From JBGUVL01 sp964370395 (GTDB lineage: Bacteria > Bacillota_I > Bacilli_A > Erysipelotrichales > Erysipelotrichaceae), in the NCBI GenBank assembly GCA_964370395.1, contig CAYJIZ010000006.1:56097-120096 (forward strand): a stretch of 64,000 nt of DNA, given 5' to 3'. This document shows, piece after piece, positions 1 through 8,560 of the stretch (the first letter of the stretch is position 1; the number at the start of each line of letters is the position of its first letter). The position numbers and the translations under genes were made by a program. The notes below the pieces were generated by a model. The model had not been told where the DNA came from. It did not search any database and saw only the letters and a list, made by a program, of their open reading frames with translations.

Positions 1-1
1 C

Positions 2-670
2 ATTATTATTGCGGCAGCTAATATAAGTGCGAAAAAGACACAAACAGTCAACATTCCAATTACATTGGAAAGTGGACAATCTATTTGGGGTATTTTGGCA
101 AACGTTGATTACGATGAAAGAGCATTTGATTTATTAAGTGTTTCGATTGGTGATATGTTTGGTAAGAATATGTTTACCCTTCAAAAAGATTTGAAGAAGT
201 CTGATTTCACTTTCTTGGCAACCAACGATAAGATGAGTAACATTACTGGTGGAAATGGCTTAATCACTTTCACATTCAAAGTGAAAAACGATGCCAAAGC
301 ACAAAGATATCCGATTGTGATCGATGAACTTCAAGTTGTTGATGCGAAAGGAAATCTTCAAGCCATCACGATTAAAGATGGTTCAATCAGTATCGCTAGT
401 GATGCGAAAGCTACGATTAAAAATGAAACGACGCCATCACAAAAAACAATTGTGATTGATGATACGAAAAAAGCGGAACCAAAAGTAGACAAAAAGAAAA
501 CAGAGGATAAGAAAAAAACGACTCTGAAAAATGAAAAAGTAAGTCAAAACAAAGAACCGCTAAGTGAAAATAAAGACCAAGACAATACGTTGATGTATGT
601 AATTATGGCTACCCTTGTGGCAGCAGCGATTGCTGGTTTGTTGATTAGCAAACGTAAAAAAGTAAAATAG
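2..670 (+). CDS. C-terminal part of a membrane-anchored surface protein with a cohesin-like domain (5' truncated by window edge)
   Basis: The frame is open from base 2 with no start codon, so the gene begins upstream of the window. The visible part reads as one beta-sandwich resembling a type I cohesin domain (VNIPITLE, then FDLLSVSIGDMF, GNGLITFTFKV and IVIDELQVVDAKGN). A charged Lys/Glu/Asp linker, one hydrophobic segment (YVIMATLVAAAIAGLLI) and a KRKKVK tail follow. That tail would anchor the protein in the membrane with the domain outside. There is no LPXTG motif. The linker and tail (KNEKV, then PL, then TM) resemble the tail of the GH123-like protein at 3425-7099. Cohesins bind dockerins in cellulosomes and in some host-associated surface enzymes; no dockerin was recognised here, so the partner is unknown. 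The cohesin call is by pattern only. Confidence 0.6.
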   Translation: MIIAAANISAKKTQTVNIPITLESGQSIWGILANVDYDERAFDLLSVSIGDMFGKNMFTLQKDLKKSDFTFLATNDKMSNITGGNGLITFTFKVKNDAKAQRYPIVIDELQVVDAKGNLQAITIKDGSISIASDAKATIKNETTPSQKTIVIDDTKKAEPKVDKKKTEDKKKTTLKNEKVSQNKEPLSENKDQDNTLMYVIMATLVAAAIAGLLISKRKKVK

Positions 671-702
671 GTGCTATTTTCGAAAAGAAAAGAAGTGAAA
701 GT

Positions 703-738
703 AAGGTTATCCACTAAATGATGGATAACCTTTTTTTG
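703..738 (+). terminator. Rho-independent terminator of the cohesin-like gene
   Basis: A perfect 10-bp stem AAGGTTATCC/GGATAACCTT with a 10-base loop is followed by a T-run. Confidence 0.9.
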
Positions 739-770
739 TGCGTAAAAAGAATACTTTATCTAAATAGTGT

Positions 771-776
771 TATAAT
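771..776 (+). promoter_or_regulatory. -10 box placing the transcript start at or near the ATG of the next gene
   Basis: TATAAT lies 6 bases before the ATG at 783. Transcription from it would start at about 783, giving a leaderless message. No Shine-Dalgarno is visible before that ATG. Confidence 0.5.
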
Positions 777-782
777 AAAATT

Positions 783-1325
783 ATGATGAACCAACAAGAA
801 ATAAGACAACAATTTAATGATGACGACTTCGTTGTGATTAAAGAAGCGATGAAAAATGAAAAGACAAAACAAAACAATCGACAGCAAATTCCTGTTTCTT
901 TTTTTACATTATTTGCAGCGATGGGTTTTATTTCGTATTTAAATGGCGACATGTTCTCCATGTTACTTTTTATTTTAGGTTGCATCGTTTGTATGGTAGG
1001 TATTTATTATGTGAATTATTATGATCAAAAAGGAATTGCAATGTATCGTTTTATCTTTGCACGTTGCTTGTTTCCTAGAATATTATTTCATGATAAAGAA
1101 ATGCATTGTATCGATCAAAATGAAAATATAATTAACATTCCATACAATAATGTCACAACCGTTTTTGAATTACAGTCGATGCTTATTTTGAAATGCGACC
1201 ACAAGGAAGTTCCTTATGTGTTCATCTTAAAAAGAAATTTGGCTAACTGCATTTATGATTACTTGCACAATATCTTGCAAAATCGTTGGAAACATGTAGA
1301 GAACAAGCCATTTCGTTTAGCTTAA
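783..1325 (+). CDS. Small membrane protein with two TM segments and a YcxB-like C-terminal domain
   Basis: 180 residues. A charged N-terminal stretch precedes two adjacent hydrophobic helices (about residues 40-57 and 60-77). A mixed alpha/beta cytoplasmic tail of about 100 residues follows. The layout resembles the YcxB-like family, whose function is unknown. The start is ATG-ATG at 783, directly after a TATAAT box and without a ribosome site, so the mRNA may be leaderless or the real start may be a little downstream. It lies 28 bases before the small FakA-like gene on the same strand and is probably co-transcribed with it. No catalytic motif is visible. The family assignment is tentative. 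Confidence 0.6.
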   Translation: MMNQQEIRQQFNDDDFVVIKEAMKNEKTKQNNRQQIPVSFFTLFAAMGFISYLNGDMFSMLLFILGCIVCMVGIYYVNYYDQKGIAMYRFIFARCLFPRILFHDKEMHCIDQNENIINIPYNNVTTVFELQSMLILKCDHKEVPYVFILKRNLANCIYDYLHNILQNRWKHVENKPFRLA

Positions 1326-1353
1326 ACATATACTAAGAAAAGAGGTAATTACG

Positions 1354-1605
1354 ATGCTAGAATTTAGATATGATACACAATTATTAATTGAAGGAGACAA
1401 CTTAAACGAAGATAAAATTAGTGAATACTTCACGAATCATCTAGAAGGTGATTGTTTGTTAGCGGTAGGAGATGAAAATCTAATTAAGATTCATTTCCAT
1501 ACGAATGCACCATGGGAAGTGTTAGAATACTGTTCTTCACTTGGTGAAATATTCGATGTTGTCGTAGAAGATATGGACCGTCAATCACGTGGATTGGTTG
1601 GCTAA
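1354..1605 (+). CDS. Orphan FakA (YloV) middle-domain protein
   Basis: 83 residues, preceded by GAGGT. The sequence resembles only the middle domain of the fatty-acid kinase subunit FakA/YloV: a strand with YDTQLLIEGD, then GDCLLAVGDENLIKIHFHTNAPWEVL, then a GEIFDVVVEDM strand. In FakA this domain sits between the DhaL-like ATP domain and the C-terminal domain and binds a metal through one Cys and two His. Here the two His are kept (HFH), but the equivalent of the Cys in the YCTEF motif appears to be Asp. The ATP domain is absent, so it cannot be a kinase alone. It may be a remnant, or a stand-alone partner of FakB/DegV proteins. It has its own ribosome site and an intact frame, so it is probably expressed. 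Confidence 0.7.
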   Translation: MLEFRYDTQLLIEGDNLNEDKISEYFTNHLEGDCLLAVGDENLIKIHFHTNAPWEVLEYCSSLGEIFDVVVEDMDRQSRGLVG

Positions 1606-1624
1606 CCATACTTTCCCTACAAAA

Positions 1625-1646
1625 TGTAAGCGCTTTATAGTATAAT
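1625..1646 (+). promoter_or_regulatory. Possible weak cre site and -10 box upstream of the LRR gene
   Basis: TGTAAGCGCTTTAT (1625-1638) matches the cre consensus TGWNANCGNTNNCA at 12 of 14 positions. TATAAT lies just downstream at 1641-1646. CcpA bound here would overlap the promoter. The match is moderate. Confidence 0.4.
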
Positions 1647-1684
1647 AAAAATATACAATGGCAAAGTTGATTGGGGGACTCATT

Positions 1685-3127
1685 ATGATTAAAGATGAAA
1701 ATTTACGTGCTGTTATTAATCAAAATTTACAATTAGAGGTTGATGCAATACCTACTTTGCAACAATTGCATTCGTTAAAGAAACTAATTTGTCGCAGTAA
1801 GGAAGTAAAAGATTTGGATGGTTTACAAGACTGTGTGAATTTGGAAGTGTTGGATCTTTATAATAATTATATTGAAGATTTGTCACCACTTGCTGATCTG
1901 CATGAGTTACACCATTTAAACTTAGCGAAAAATAGTTTTTATGATGTGAGTGTATTGGCTAACCTAAGTAAACTAACCGTTTTAAATTTATCAAATAATG
2001 GTGTTTTTCCAATGGATTTATCATTTATTGCAAGATTGGTTAATTTAAAGGAGCTGAATGTAGACCATTGTAAAATTGAAACACTAGAAGGAATTGAGCA
2101 ATTAACCAAATTAGAAACGTTGTATGCTGGAATCACGACGCCTGGGTTTGATATTTCGATATTTGCGAAACTGACACAGTTGAAGCATTTATCCTTAACA
2201 AAAATGTGGTTGTATGATATTTCATGTTTGCAATCATTACAAAATTTAGAGGTGCTTGATTTATCGACTAACTTATTTCAAGATGCAAGTGTATTAGCTG
2301 AGTTGAAAAAACTTCGCATCCTTGTATTAGCAAACAATAAGTATTTAAAAGACATATCGTTTGTGGAACAGTTAAAACAATTAGAACGTTTGAATGTTTC
2401 ATTTTGTCCAATTAGTACGATTGCTCCATTAAAAGATATTCACAAATTGAGTGATTTAAGGATGTCTAATTGCGGTATTAGTGATTTTAGTGCATTGCAT
2501 CACAAAAAAGAAATGCGTAAGTTAGATGTAACAGGAAATACGCTTTATGATAGTGGTTTCTTATGTGATATGTGTGAATTAGTGTATTTACGTTTGAGTA
2601 ATACACAATTGAAAGACATCGACTTTATGCGTTGTCTTTGCAAACTTGAAGAGTGTAATCTATACAATAACCAAGTGAAAGATATTACTCCACTTGCAGC
2701 TTGTAACAGTATTAGTGTTTTGGACTTAAGCAATAATGAAATCAAAGACATTAGCGCATTAGCGAAACTAACAAATTTAGAATGCTTAGGTTTAGCAAAC
2801 AATCAAATTGCCGATATTTCGCCTCTGCATTATTTAAGTAATTTAGGATCTTTGGATTTATACAATAATGTAGTAACGGATTTGCGACCATTGGCTAACT
2901 TAATTAATTTAACTTCATTGAAATTAGATCACAATGGAGTGTACGACTTGTCACCAATTGAAAACTTGGTGTACTTAACAGGATTAACTTTAAAAGCGAA
3001 TTATATTGTAGATGTGTCACCTTTGCTTAACATGAAAGGATTGTATGAATTGCGATTGGATGCGAATCCAATTGAAGATCTATCGGTGTTAGATAAGATG
3101 GAGTACTACGAAAAGTTCTCCTATTAA
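1685..3127 (+). CDS. Leucine-rich-repeat protein (internalin/SDS22-type repeats), no signal peptide
   Basis: 480 residues from the ATG at 1685, chosen because GGGGGA lies 8 bases upstream; an in-frame ATG at 1658 has no ribosome site. After about 25 residues almost the whole protein consists of about 20 repeats of 22 residues, with the pattern LxxLxxLxLxxNxIxDIxPLxx typical of SDS22/internalin LRRs. There is no signal peptide, TM segment, anchor or enzymatic domain, so it is most simply a cytoplasmic protein-binding scaffold. Proteins of this make-up are known in Bacillota but their partners are not. It is a single-gene unit with its own promoter and terminator. Confidence 0.85.
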   Translation: MIKDENLRAVINQNLQLEVDAIPTLQQLHSLKKLICRSKEVKDLDGLQDCVNLEVLDLYNNYIEDLSPLADLHELHHLNLAKNSFYDVSVLANLSKLTVLNLSNNGVFPMDLSFIARLVNLKELNVDHCKIETLEGIEQLTKLETLYAGITTPGFDISIFAKLTQLKHLSLTKMWLYDISCLQSLQNLEVLDLSTNLFQDASVLAELKKLRILVLANNKYLKDISFVEQLKQLERLNVSFCPISTIAPLKDIHKLSDLRMSNCGISDFSALHHKKEMRKLDVTGNTLYDSGFLCDMCELVYLRLSNTQLKDIDFMRCLCKLEECNLYNNQVKDITPLAACNSISVLDLSNNEIKDISALAKLTNLECLGLANNQIADISPLHYLSNLGSLDLYNNVVTDLRPLANLINLTSLKLDHNGVYDLSPIENLVYLTGLTLKANYIVDVSPLLNMKGLYELRLDANPIEDLSVLDKMEYYEKFSY

Positions 3128-3130
3128 AAA

Positions 3131-3180
3131 GAAGAAAGAGATGCTTCGATACACGTATCGTAGCGCTCTTTTTATTTTTG
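3131..3180 (+). terminator. Terminator of the LRR gene
   Basis: AAAGAG/CTCTTT flanks an inner GATAC/GTATC dyad and is followed by a T-rich tract. Confidence 0.75.
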
Positions 3181-3216
3181 TTTTGTTTCCTACTTTTGCG
3201 CTACCTTAGTAGGTTT

Positions 3217-3360
3217 TTGTCAAAATTAGCGAAATGGTAAAATATGCAAACAAGAAAACAAAAAGTACAAAGCCAAAAAGAGAGGGTATCGTTTATGATT
3301 AACGCGTAAGCGCTTGCAAATTTTAACAAGTACAAAGGTACTAGCGCAAAAGAGGGGGGA
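3217..3360 (+). promoter_or_regulatory. Promoter, cre site and structured leader of the GH123-like gene
   Basis: This is the informative part of the 297-base gap between 3127 and 3425. A possible promoter is TTGTCA (3217-3222), 15 bases, TAAAAT (3238-3243). CGTAAGCGCTTGCA at 3305-3318 matches the cre consensus at 13 of 14 positions and lies inside the transcribed leader, where CcpA could act as a roadblock. Downstream, GCGCT/AGCGC and AGTAC/GTACT could form a hairpin before a G-run that is too far from the ATG to be the ribosome site. I see no known riboswitch. Confidence 0.5.
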
Positions 3361-3424
3361 ACAAACAAGAAAAGCAAAATAGAGAATACACAATCATGAA
3401 AGAGAGAAAGAAGAAGGGTAAATT

Positions 3425-6400
3425 ATGAAAAAACTATTAGGAGTACTATTGAGTACAATGGTCTTATTGAGTGTCTTGATTCCTTTGCAACCAACACAAA
3501 TACAAGCAATTGCGTTGGAAGACGTTGTCATCACGATTGATGATGCGGACAAAGGAAGTGGCTTAAATCAATTTGAGTTTAAAGGAACATGGTATCCAGC
3601 TACAGGAGTAGCGAGTGATTACAATGGAACAGAACACTGGACTAACAAATCAAGATGGGGTGCAACTCCTCCAAGTGCTACCATTCGTTTTAGAGGAAAT
3701 GCCATCGAAGTGTTTGGTAAGAAAGACAAAGACTTGGGTATTTATAAAGTAGTATTAGATGGTGATGAAGAAAATGCATTTGAAGCAGATGCATACAATG
3801 TTACACCACAATCAAAAGAATCGTTATTTAAATTAACTGGATTAAGTGAAGGGGAACATGAAATAACGATTTATGTACAAAACAAAATTAATGCAATGGC
3901 TGCCGTTGGGGTAAACATTGGAGCACAACTGGATTATGCAGTTGTGGATGCAAGACAACCTGTGGATGTAAACAAAATATACAAAACGTATATTAATGAC
4001 CACACAATGGGAGATGATTTATTTCAGTTTTCATTTTCAAATGGATGGTCAACTTCAACTGGGTATCCTCAATATTTCTATAATGGAGACGAACACTGGA
4101 GTGCTGCAACAGCAACATCGAATCCATCTTTTAAAGTACAATTCATCGGTTCAAAAATTGAATTGTATGGAAAGAAAGAAGCATCAGGAGCAAAATACTC
4201 TGTTCGTATTGATGGAAAAGATGAAGTAATTGTTGATTCGTATAATCCAACTGCTGCACAACAACAATTGCTTTATGCAAAAGAAGGATTAGAAGAAGGA
4301 AACCATACGTTAGAATTAAAAGTATTGTATGAAAAAAATCCTGCGAATACAACGGGTAGATACACTGCGCAAATTGATTATGCGATTGCATACCATAAAG
4401 CGATTGAAGCTACGGATTTAAAATTAGACAAAACAGGTCTTACAATTGAAGAAGGAATGGATGATGCCATTGTTGCAACGGCGATTCCTGCATATGCGAC
4501 AAATCCTAAATTCATCTATTCGGTTGATGATCCTACAATCGCAAAAGTGGAACAAGATGGAACAGTAACGGCTTTAAAAGCGGGTGCTACAACGATTAAG
4601 GTAGAGTTGGCGAATGGTGTAGCGAACAAAGTTATTCCAATTACAGTATCACCTGAAAATGGAATTGTTGCGTTAAGTGTTGCGGATGAAAATCGTTTGG
4701 AAACACAAGATCAATACGCTAATGTGTTATTAGATAACAAGGCTACTTTTGATGGTAGTGCATGGCGTGGTGATGTGATTAATTCAAAAATTAATATGGT
4801 AACCAAATCAAAAGCGATTCATAATGCACAAATTAAAGTAAGTGATTTCACAAGTGAAAATAATGTAATCAAAAGTTCAAATGTGGAAACGTACTGGTTA
4901 AAAGAAACAAAAGCAAATATCGGAAGAGGATCAGCTGTTGCTCCAGTAAAAGATTTTCCAGATATTATGCATACAGATGAAAAAGTAGATGTGAATGCGA
5001 AAAAATTACAATCTGCTTGGATTAACATTAATGTACCAAAAGATGCAAAACCTGGTGTTTATACAGGGGAAGTAGAAATTATTGCAGATGAGTTTAAAGA
5101 GCCATATAAATTAGCGTATACATTTGAAGTGATTGATTTGTTACAACCAACAACAGATGATACAAAAACAACAGTACAAATTTGGCAACATCCATTTGCA
5201 GTAGCACAATATTATGGTGTTACTAAAGCTGAGTATTTTACTGAAAAACACTTAAACTACATGCGTGCATCAATGCAAGAATACAAAGAGATGGGTGGAC
5301 GTGACGTAGTTGCGAACATTGTTGAAGATGCTTGGAACAACCAATCATACAGCAAAGATCCATCAATGGTTTCTTGGCGTAAAAAGGTAGATGGAACATT
5401 TGATTTTGATTACACATTATTTGATCGTTGGGTACAATTCAATATTGAAGAAGGTGTGTTGGATCCTGAAAAAGGATTAGGACAAATTAAATGTTATAGT
5501 ATTGTTCCTTGGAATAACCAAGTAGCATACTTTGATGAAGCATCAAGCGCAATCAAAAAAGTTTCTGCGGCAACAGGAAGTGCGGAATGGAAAGCATTGT
5601 GGGTTCCTTTCTTAGAAAGTTTTGTATCGCATGTAGAAACAAAAGGATGGTTTGATATCACATACATCGCAATGGATGAACGTGATATTGATGATTTAAA
5701 AAAATCAGCAAGTTTAATTGAAACGGTAACAAATAAAGAAGGAAAAAGTTTGAAAATTTCCTCTGCGATGAATTACCAAAGTGCAAATGACTTTGCCTTT
5801 ACAGATCGTATTCACGATGTATCAATTGGATTAAGTCATATTTCACAAACAAACACAATTTTTAAAGATCTTGTTGAACACCGTAATGAAAAAGGATTGG
5901 TAACGACAGTTTATACATGTACAGGAGATTACCCAAGTAACTTTACGATTAGTGATCCAGCAGATAACGCTTGGACAATGTGGTATTCTATGTCACAAGG
6001 AGCAACAGGTTATATGCGTTGGGCATGGGATAACTGGGTAGATGATCCATTAACTAATGTTTCTTATCGTTACTGGGAACCAGGAGATGGGTGGTATATT
6101 TACCCAACTGAAAAAGGGCAAGTAAGCGATACGTATTTCTATAAAACACCTCGTTATGAATTGTTTAAACAAGGGGTTCGTGATGTAAACAAAGCGAAAT
6201 TCTTACAACAACAATCGCAACAAATGGAAGAGAAAGTTGACACATTAGTTGGTTCTTTGAAACGCCCTAATAAGACAACAGCTTACGGTTCTGCTGTTCC
6301 AAGATCAGAAGCAGATAGAGAATTGGTATTCGCTGAAGTAAGTCGCATGCGCGAAGGAATCAACACATTAGCGAAAGAATACGTAGATTCTTTGGTTATT

Positions 6401-7099
6401 GAAGTAGAAAAAATCGATGTTGATAAAACAAAAGTGGCATTAGAAGAAGAGCAAAGTGTTATTATTAATGCAGTTGCGAAACCAGATAATGCAACAAACA
6501 AACAATTAACATGGTCTAGTAAAAATGATGAAGTAGCGACAGTAAAAGATGGTGTTATTACAGCGGTAGCAAAAGGAGAAACGATTGTTACAGTGAGCGA
6601 TGCAAGTAACACGATTCATGTTGATATTGAGGTTACTGTAAGTGCAAAAGAAGTGGAAGAGCCAGGTAATAAACCAGAGGAAAACCCTGGAAACAAACCG
6701 GAAGAAAATCCAGGAAACAAACCAGAGGAAAATCCAGGTGGTTCAGGAAACAAACCGACAGAAAAACCAGGGAACAAACCAACTGTAAAACCAGGTAATC
6801 GACCAACGTTAACTCCGCCAAGTAGTGGTACAATCATTGATACGACACTACGTAATACGATTGCGGCAGAAAACAAAACAAATACACCAGCAGTGAAAAA
6901 AGAAGAGAAAGAAGTAAGCAAAGAAAGTAAAGTGGAAAAGCGTACTACCACTTCTAAAAATGAAAAAGTAGAAGCGAAAGCAACACCGTTAGCGCAAAAA
7001 GATAACAATAGCAATATGCCATTGTATATTATCGGTGGTGTTGCCATTGCAGGGATTGCTGCGTTTGCTTTATTGAAATTGAAAAACGCAAAAGAGTAA
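3425..7099 (+). CDS. Secreted, membrane-anchored GH123/DUF4091-like glycosidase
   Basis: 1224 residues. A signal peptide (about residues 1-30) is followed by two similar jelly-roll-like domains of about 140 residues (about 35-175 and 185-325; shared EHW and GNAIEVFGKK/GSKIELYGKK motifs) and a Big_2 Ig-like domain (about 330-412). Next come a beta-sandwich and a TIM-barrel-like catalytic region of the DUF4091/GH123 type (about 415-960), a second Big_2 domain (about 995-1075), a repetitive Pro/Asn/Glu linker and a C-terminal TM segment with a basic end. GH123 enzymes are beta-N-acetylgalactosaminidases using an adjacent Asp-Glu pair and substrate assistance; the MDER sequence puts such a pair at D751-E752. 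It probably trims GalNAc from host or mucin glycans at the cell surface. The substrate is inferred from the family. A cre-like site in the leader suggests catabolite control. Confidence 0.75.
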   Translation: MKKLLGVLLSTMVLLSVLIPLQPTQIQAIALEDVVITIDDADKGSGLNQFEFKGTWYPATGVASDYNGTEHWTNKSRWGATPPSATIRFRGNAIEVFGKKDKDLGIYKVVLDGDEENAFEADAYNVTPQSKESLFKLTGLSEGEHEITIYVQNKINAMAAVGVNIGAQLDYAVVDARQPVDVNKIYKTYINDHTMGDDLFQFSFSNGWSTSTGYPQYFYNGDEHWSAATATSNPSFKVQFIGSKIELYGKKEASGAKYSVRIDGKDEVIVDSYNPTAAQQQLLYAKEGLEEGNHTLELKVLYEKNPANTTGRYTAQIDYAIAYHKAIEATDLKLDKTGLTIEEGMDDAIVATAIPAYATNPKFIYSVDDPTIAKVEQDGTVTALKAGATTIKVELANGVANKVIPITVSPENGIVALSVADENRLETQDQYANVLLDNKATFDGSAWRGDVINSKINMVTKSKAIHNAQIKVSDFTSENNVIKSSNVETYWLKETKANIGRGSAVAPVKDFPDIMHTDEKVDVNAKKLQSAWININVPKDAKPGVYTGEVEIIADEFKEPYKLAYTFEVIDLLQPTTDDTKTTVQIWQHPFAVAQYYGVTKAEYFTEKHLNYMRASMQEYKEMGGRDVVANIVEDAWNNQSYSKDPSMVSWRKKVDGTFDFDYTLFDRWVQFNIEEGVLDPEKGLGQIKCYSIVPWNNQVAYFDEASSAIKKVSAATGSAEWKALWVPFLESFVSHVETKGWFDITYIAMDERDIDDLKKSASLIETVTNKEGKSLKISSAMNYQSANDFAFTDRIHDVSIGLSHISQTNTIFKDLVEHRNEKGLVTTVYTCTGDYPSNFTISDPADNAWTMWYSMSQGATGYMRWAWDNWVDDPLTNVSYRYWEPGDGWYIYPTEKGQVSDTYFYKTPRYELFKQGVRDVNKAKFLQQQSQQMEEKVDTLVGSLKRPNKTTAYGSAVPRSEADRELVFAEVSRMREGINTLAKEYVDSLVIEVEKIDVDKTKVALEEEQSVIINAVAKPDNATNKQLTWSSKNDEVATVKDGVITAVAKGETIVTVSDASNTIHVDIEVTVSAKEVEEPGNKPEENPGNKPEENPGNKPEENPGGSGNKPTEKPGNKPTVKPGNRPTLTPPSSGTIIDTTLRNTIAAENKTNTPAVKKEEKEVSKESKVEKRTTTSKNEKVEAKATPLAQKDNNSNMPLYIIGGVAIAGIAAFALLKLKNAKE
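6655..6810 (+). repeat. Short Pro/Asn/Glu repeat encoding a wall-spanning linker
   Basis: Tandem 24-base units encode NKPEENPG three times, then degenerate units with EKPGNKP and VKPGNRP. Such linkers carry ectodomains through the cell wall. Unit number could vary between strains. Confidence 0.85.
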
Positions 7100-7122
7100 G
7101 CACGAATGTATTGAATAATTGG

Positions 7123-7152
7123 GGTTGAGTTATTATACTCAGCCTCTTTTTT
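7123..7152 (+). terminator. Terminator of the GH123-like gene
   Basis: GGTTGAGT/ACTCAGCC stem (one G-U pair), loop TATTAT, then TCTTTTTT. A TATAAT box for deoD follows at 7158-7163. Confidence 0.8.
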
Positions 7153-7184
7153 CATGCTATAATACTAACAAGGAGAGTGATTGT

Positions 7185-7898
7185 ATGCCAACACCACATA
7201 TTGAAGCAGAAAAAAAGGAAATAGCGAAAGTCGTATTAATGCCAGGGGATCCCTTGCGAGCAAAATTTATCGCCGAAACGTATTTAGAAGATGTTACTTG
7301 TTTTAATCATGTTCGTAATATGTTAGGTTACACAGGAACTTACAAAGGAAAGAAAATATCTGTCATGGGCTCAGGAATGGGAATGCCTAGTATTGGTATT
7401 TATTCGTATGAGTTATTCTCACAATACGATGTCGATGTGATTATTCGTGTAGGAAGTGCAGGTAGTTATGCGATACAAGCCAAAGTATACGATGTGATAT
7501 TAGTGAGTGAAGCATATAGTGAATCAAACTTTGCGAAGGTACAAAATGGGTATGATAAGCAATATACTTATCCCTCTACTTCGTTAAATAATAAAATTAA
7601 AGAGGTGGCAAAACAGCGTAATATTCCTTTACAAGAAGGCTGTATTCATTCAAGTGATGTCTTTTACCAAGAAGACAAAAGTCCTTATCATGAAAAACTA
7701 CACCAAACATATGGTTGTATAGGTGTTGAAATGGAAAGCTTCGCGCTATTCCATAATGCCAAAGTATTAAACAAGAAAGCCGCTTGCTTGCTGACAATTT
7801 CAGATTCCTTTGTGGAAAAGCAAGCAACGAGTGCAAAAGAAAGAGAGACATCATTCACAGTGATGATGGAATTAGCATTGGAGAGTTGTTATGATTAA
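7185..7898 (+). CDS. deoD: Purine-nucleoside phosphorylase, DeoD type
   Basis: 237 residues, the usual length for the hexameric DeoD family. It cleaves purine (deoxy)nucleosides with phosphate to give the base and (deoxy)ribose-1-phosphate in cytoplasmic salvage. Family signatures are the N-terminal MPTPHIEA, VLMPGDPLRAKFIAE, the phosphate/ribose site GSGMGMPSIGIYSYEL, IRVGSAGS, and the C-terminal VEMESFAL with its nucleoside-binding Glu residues and the catalytic SDSF. The start is ATG 7185 with AGGAG at 7171-7175; an upstream in-frame GTG lies inside the terminator and is rejected. It overlaps the following HAD gene by 8 bases, so the two are translationally coupled. Confidence 0.95.
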   Translation: MPTPHIEAEKKEIAKVVLMPGDPLRAKFIAETYLEDVTCFNHVRNMLGYTGTYKGKKISVMGSGMGMPSIGIYSYELFSQYDVDVIIRVGSAGSYAIQAKVYDVILVSEAYSESNFAKVQNGYDKQYTYPSTSLNNKIKEVAKQRNIPLQEGCIHSSDVFYQEDKSPYHEKLHQTYGCIGVEMESFALFHNAKVLNKKAACLLTISDSFVEKQATSAKERETSFTVMMELALESCYD

Positions 7899-8535
7899 AG
7901 CAGTTATTTTTGATATGGATGGAGTATTGATTGATACAGAATTGGCTTATTCAAAAAAGCTTCCTTGTTTTTTTGAAGAGTATGGGTTTCCTTATGAGCA
8001 ACATTATTTGGATCGTTTAATCGGTAGCTCACGTGAAGAAGGAAATCGTGTTATTAGTGAGATGATGAAAGGTAGCATTGAACCCGATGCACTATGGGCG
8101 AAATGGCATGCTTATTTAAAGCAACATCCAATCGATTACAAGAAACTACGTGTGGATGGGGCAATCGAAGTGATGCAACAACTAAAGAAAGCTGGCTACA
8201 AAATTGGTCTAAGTAGTGCTACCGAAAAAGAATTCATCCTTTCACATATGCAAGATTGCGATTTGCTTGAATACTTTGATGCAATCAGTTCAGGGCATGA
8301 AGTAGAAAACAGCAAACCTTTCCCAGATGTGTATTTAAAGACGATGAAAGATTTGGGTGTAGAACCACACGAATGCATCGTGGTGGAAGATTCTTTTTAT
8401 GGAATTAAGGCAGCAAAGGCTGCCAAAGCGCATAGAGTTTATGCGCGACAAGTGACACAATTGAAAGTAGACCAAAGTGAAGCAGATGAACTGATTTGTG
8501 ATTTACGCGAAATTATCGCGAAACTAGAAAGGTAA
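7891..8535 (+). CDS. HAD-superfamily phosphatase/phosphoglucomutase-like hydrolase
   Basis: 214 residues, subfamily IA. Motif I is FDMDGVLIDTE with nucleophile D8 and acid/base D10, motif II is LSSAT, the conserved Lys is in SKPFPD, and motif III is VVEDSFYGIKAA. A helical cap lies between motifs I and II. Relatives act on small phosphorylated metabolites such as beta-glucose-1-phosphate, 2-deoxyglucose-6-phosphate or nucleotides. Coupling to deoD suggests the sugar phosphate or a purine nucleotide as substrate, but the sequence does not fix it. Its stop codon lies inside the terminator stem. Confidence 0.85.
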   Translation: MIKAVIFDMDGVLIDTELAYSKKLPCFFEEYGFPYEQHYLDRLIGSSREEGNRVISEMMKGSIEPDALWAKWHAYLKQHPIDYKKLRVDGAIEVMQQLKKAGYKIGLSSATEKEFILSHMQDCDLLEYFDAISSGHEVENSKPFPDVYLKTMKDLGVEPHECIVVEDSFYGIKAAKAAKAHRVYARQVTQLKVDQSEADELICDLREIIAKLER

Positions 8536-8555
8536 AAGAGCATACGCTCTTTTTG
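8534..8555 (+). terminator. Terminator of the deoD-HAD operon
   Basis: AAAAGAGC/GCTCTTTT stem with loop ATAC and a short T-run. It ends 6 bases before the mutY start. Confidence 0.8.
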
Positions 8556-8560
8556 TTTGT

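Noticed and set aside
6655..6810. CRISPR array or intergenic tandem repeat
   Set aside because: The 24-base repeats are in frame, without spacers, and encode a Pro-rich linker.
6616..7155. Long minus-strand frame opposite the end of the GH123-like gene
   Set aside because: It is the antisense of a Pro/Asn repeat and lacks promoter and ribosome site; the plus strand is clearly coding.
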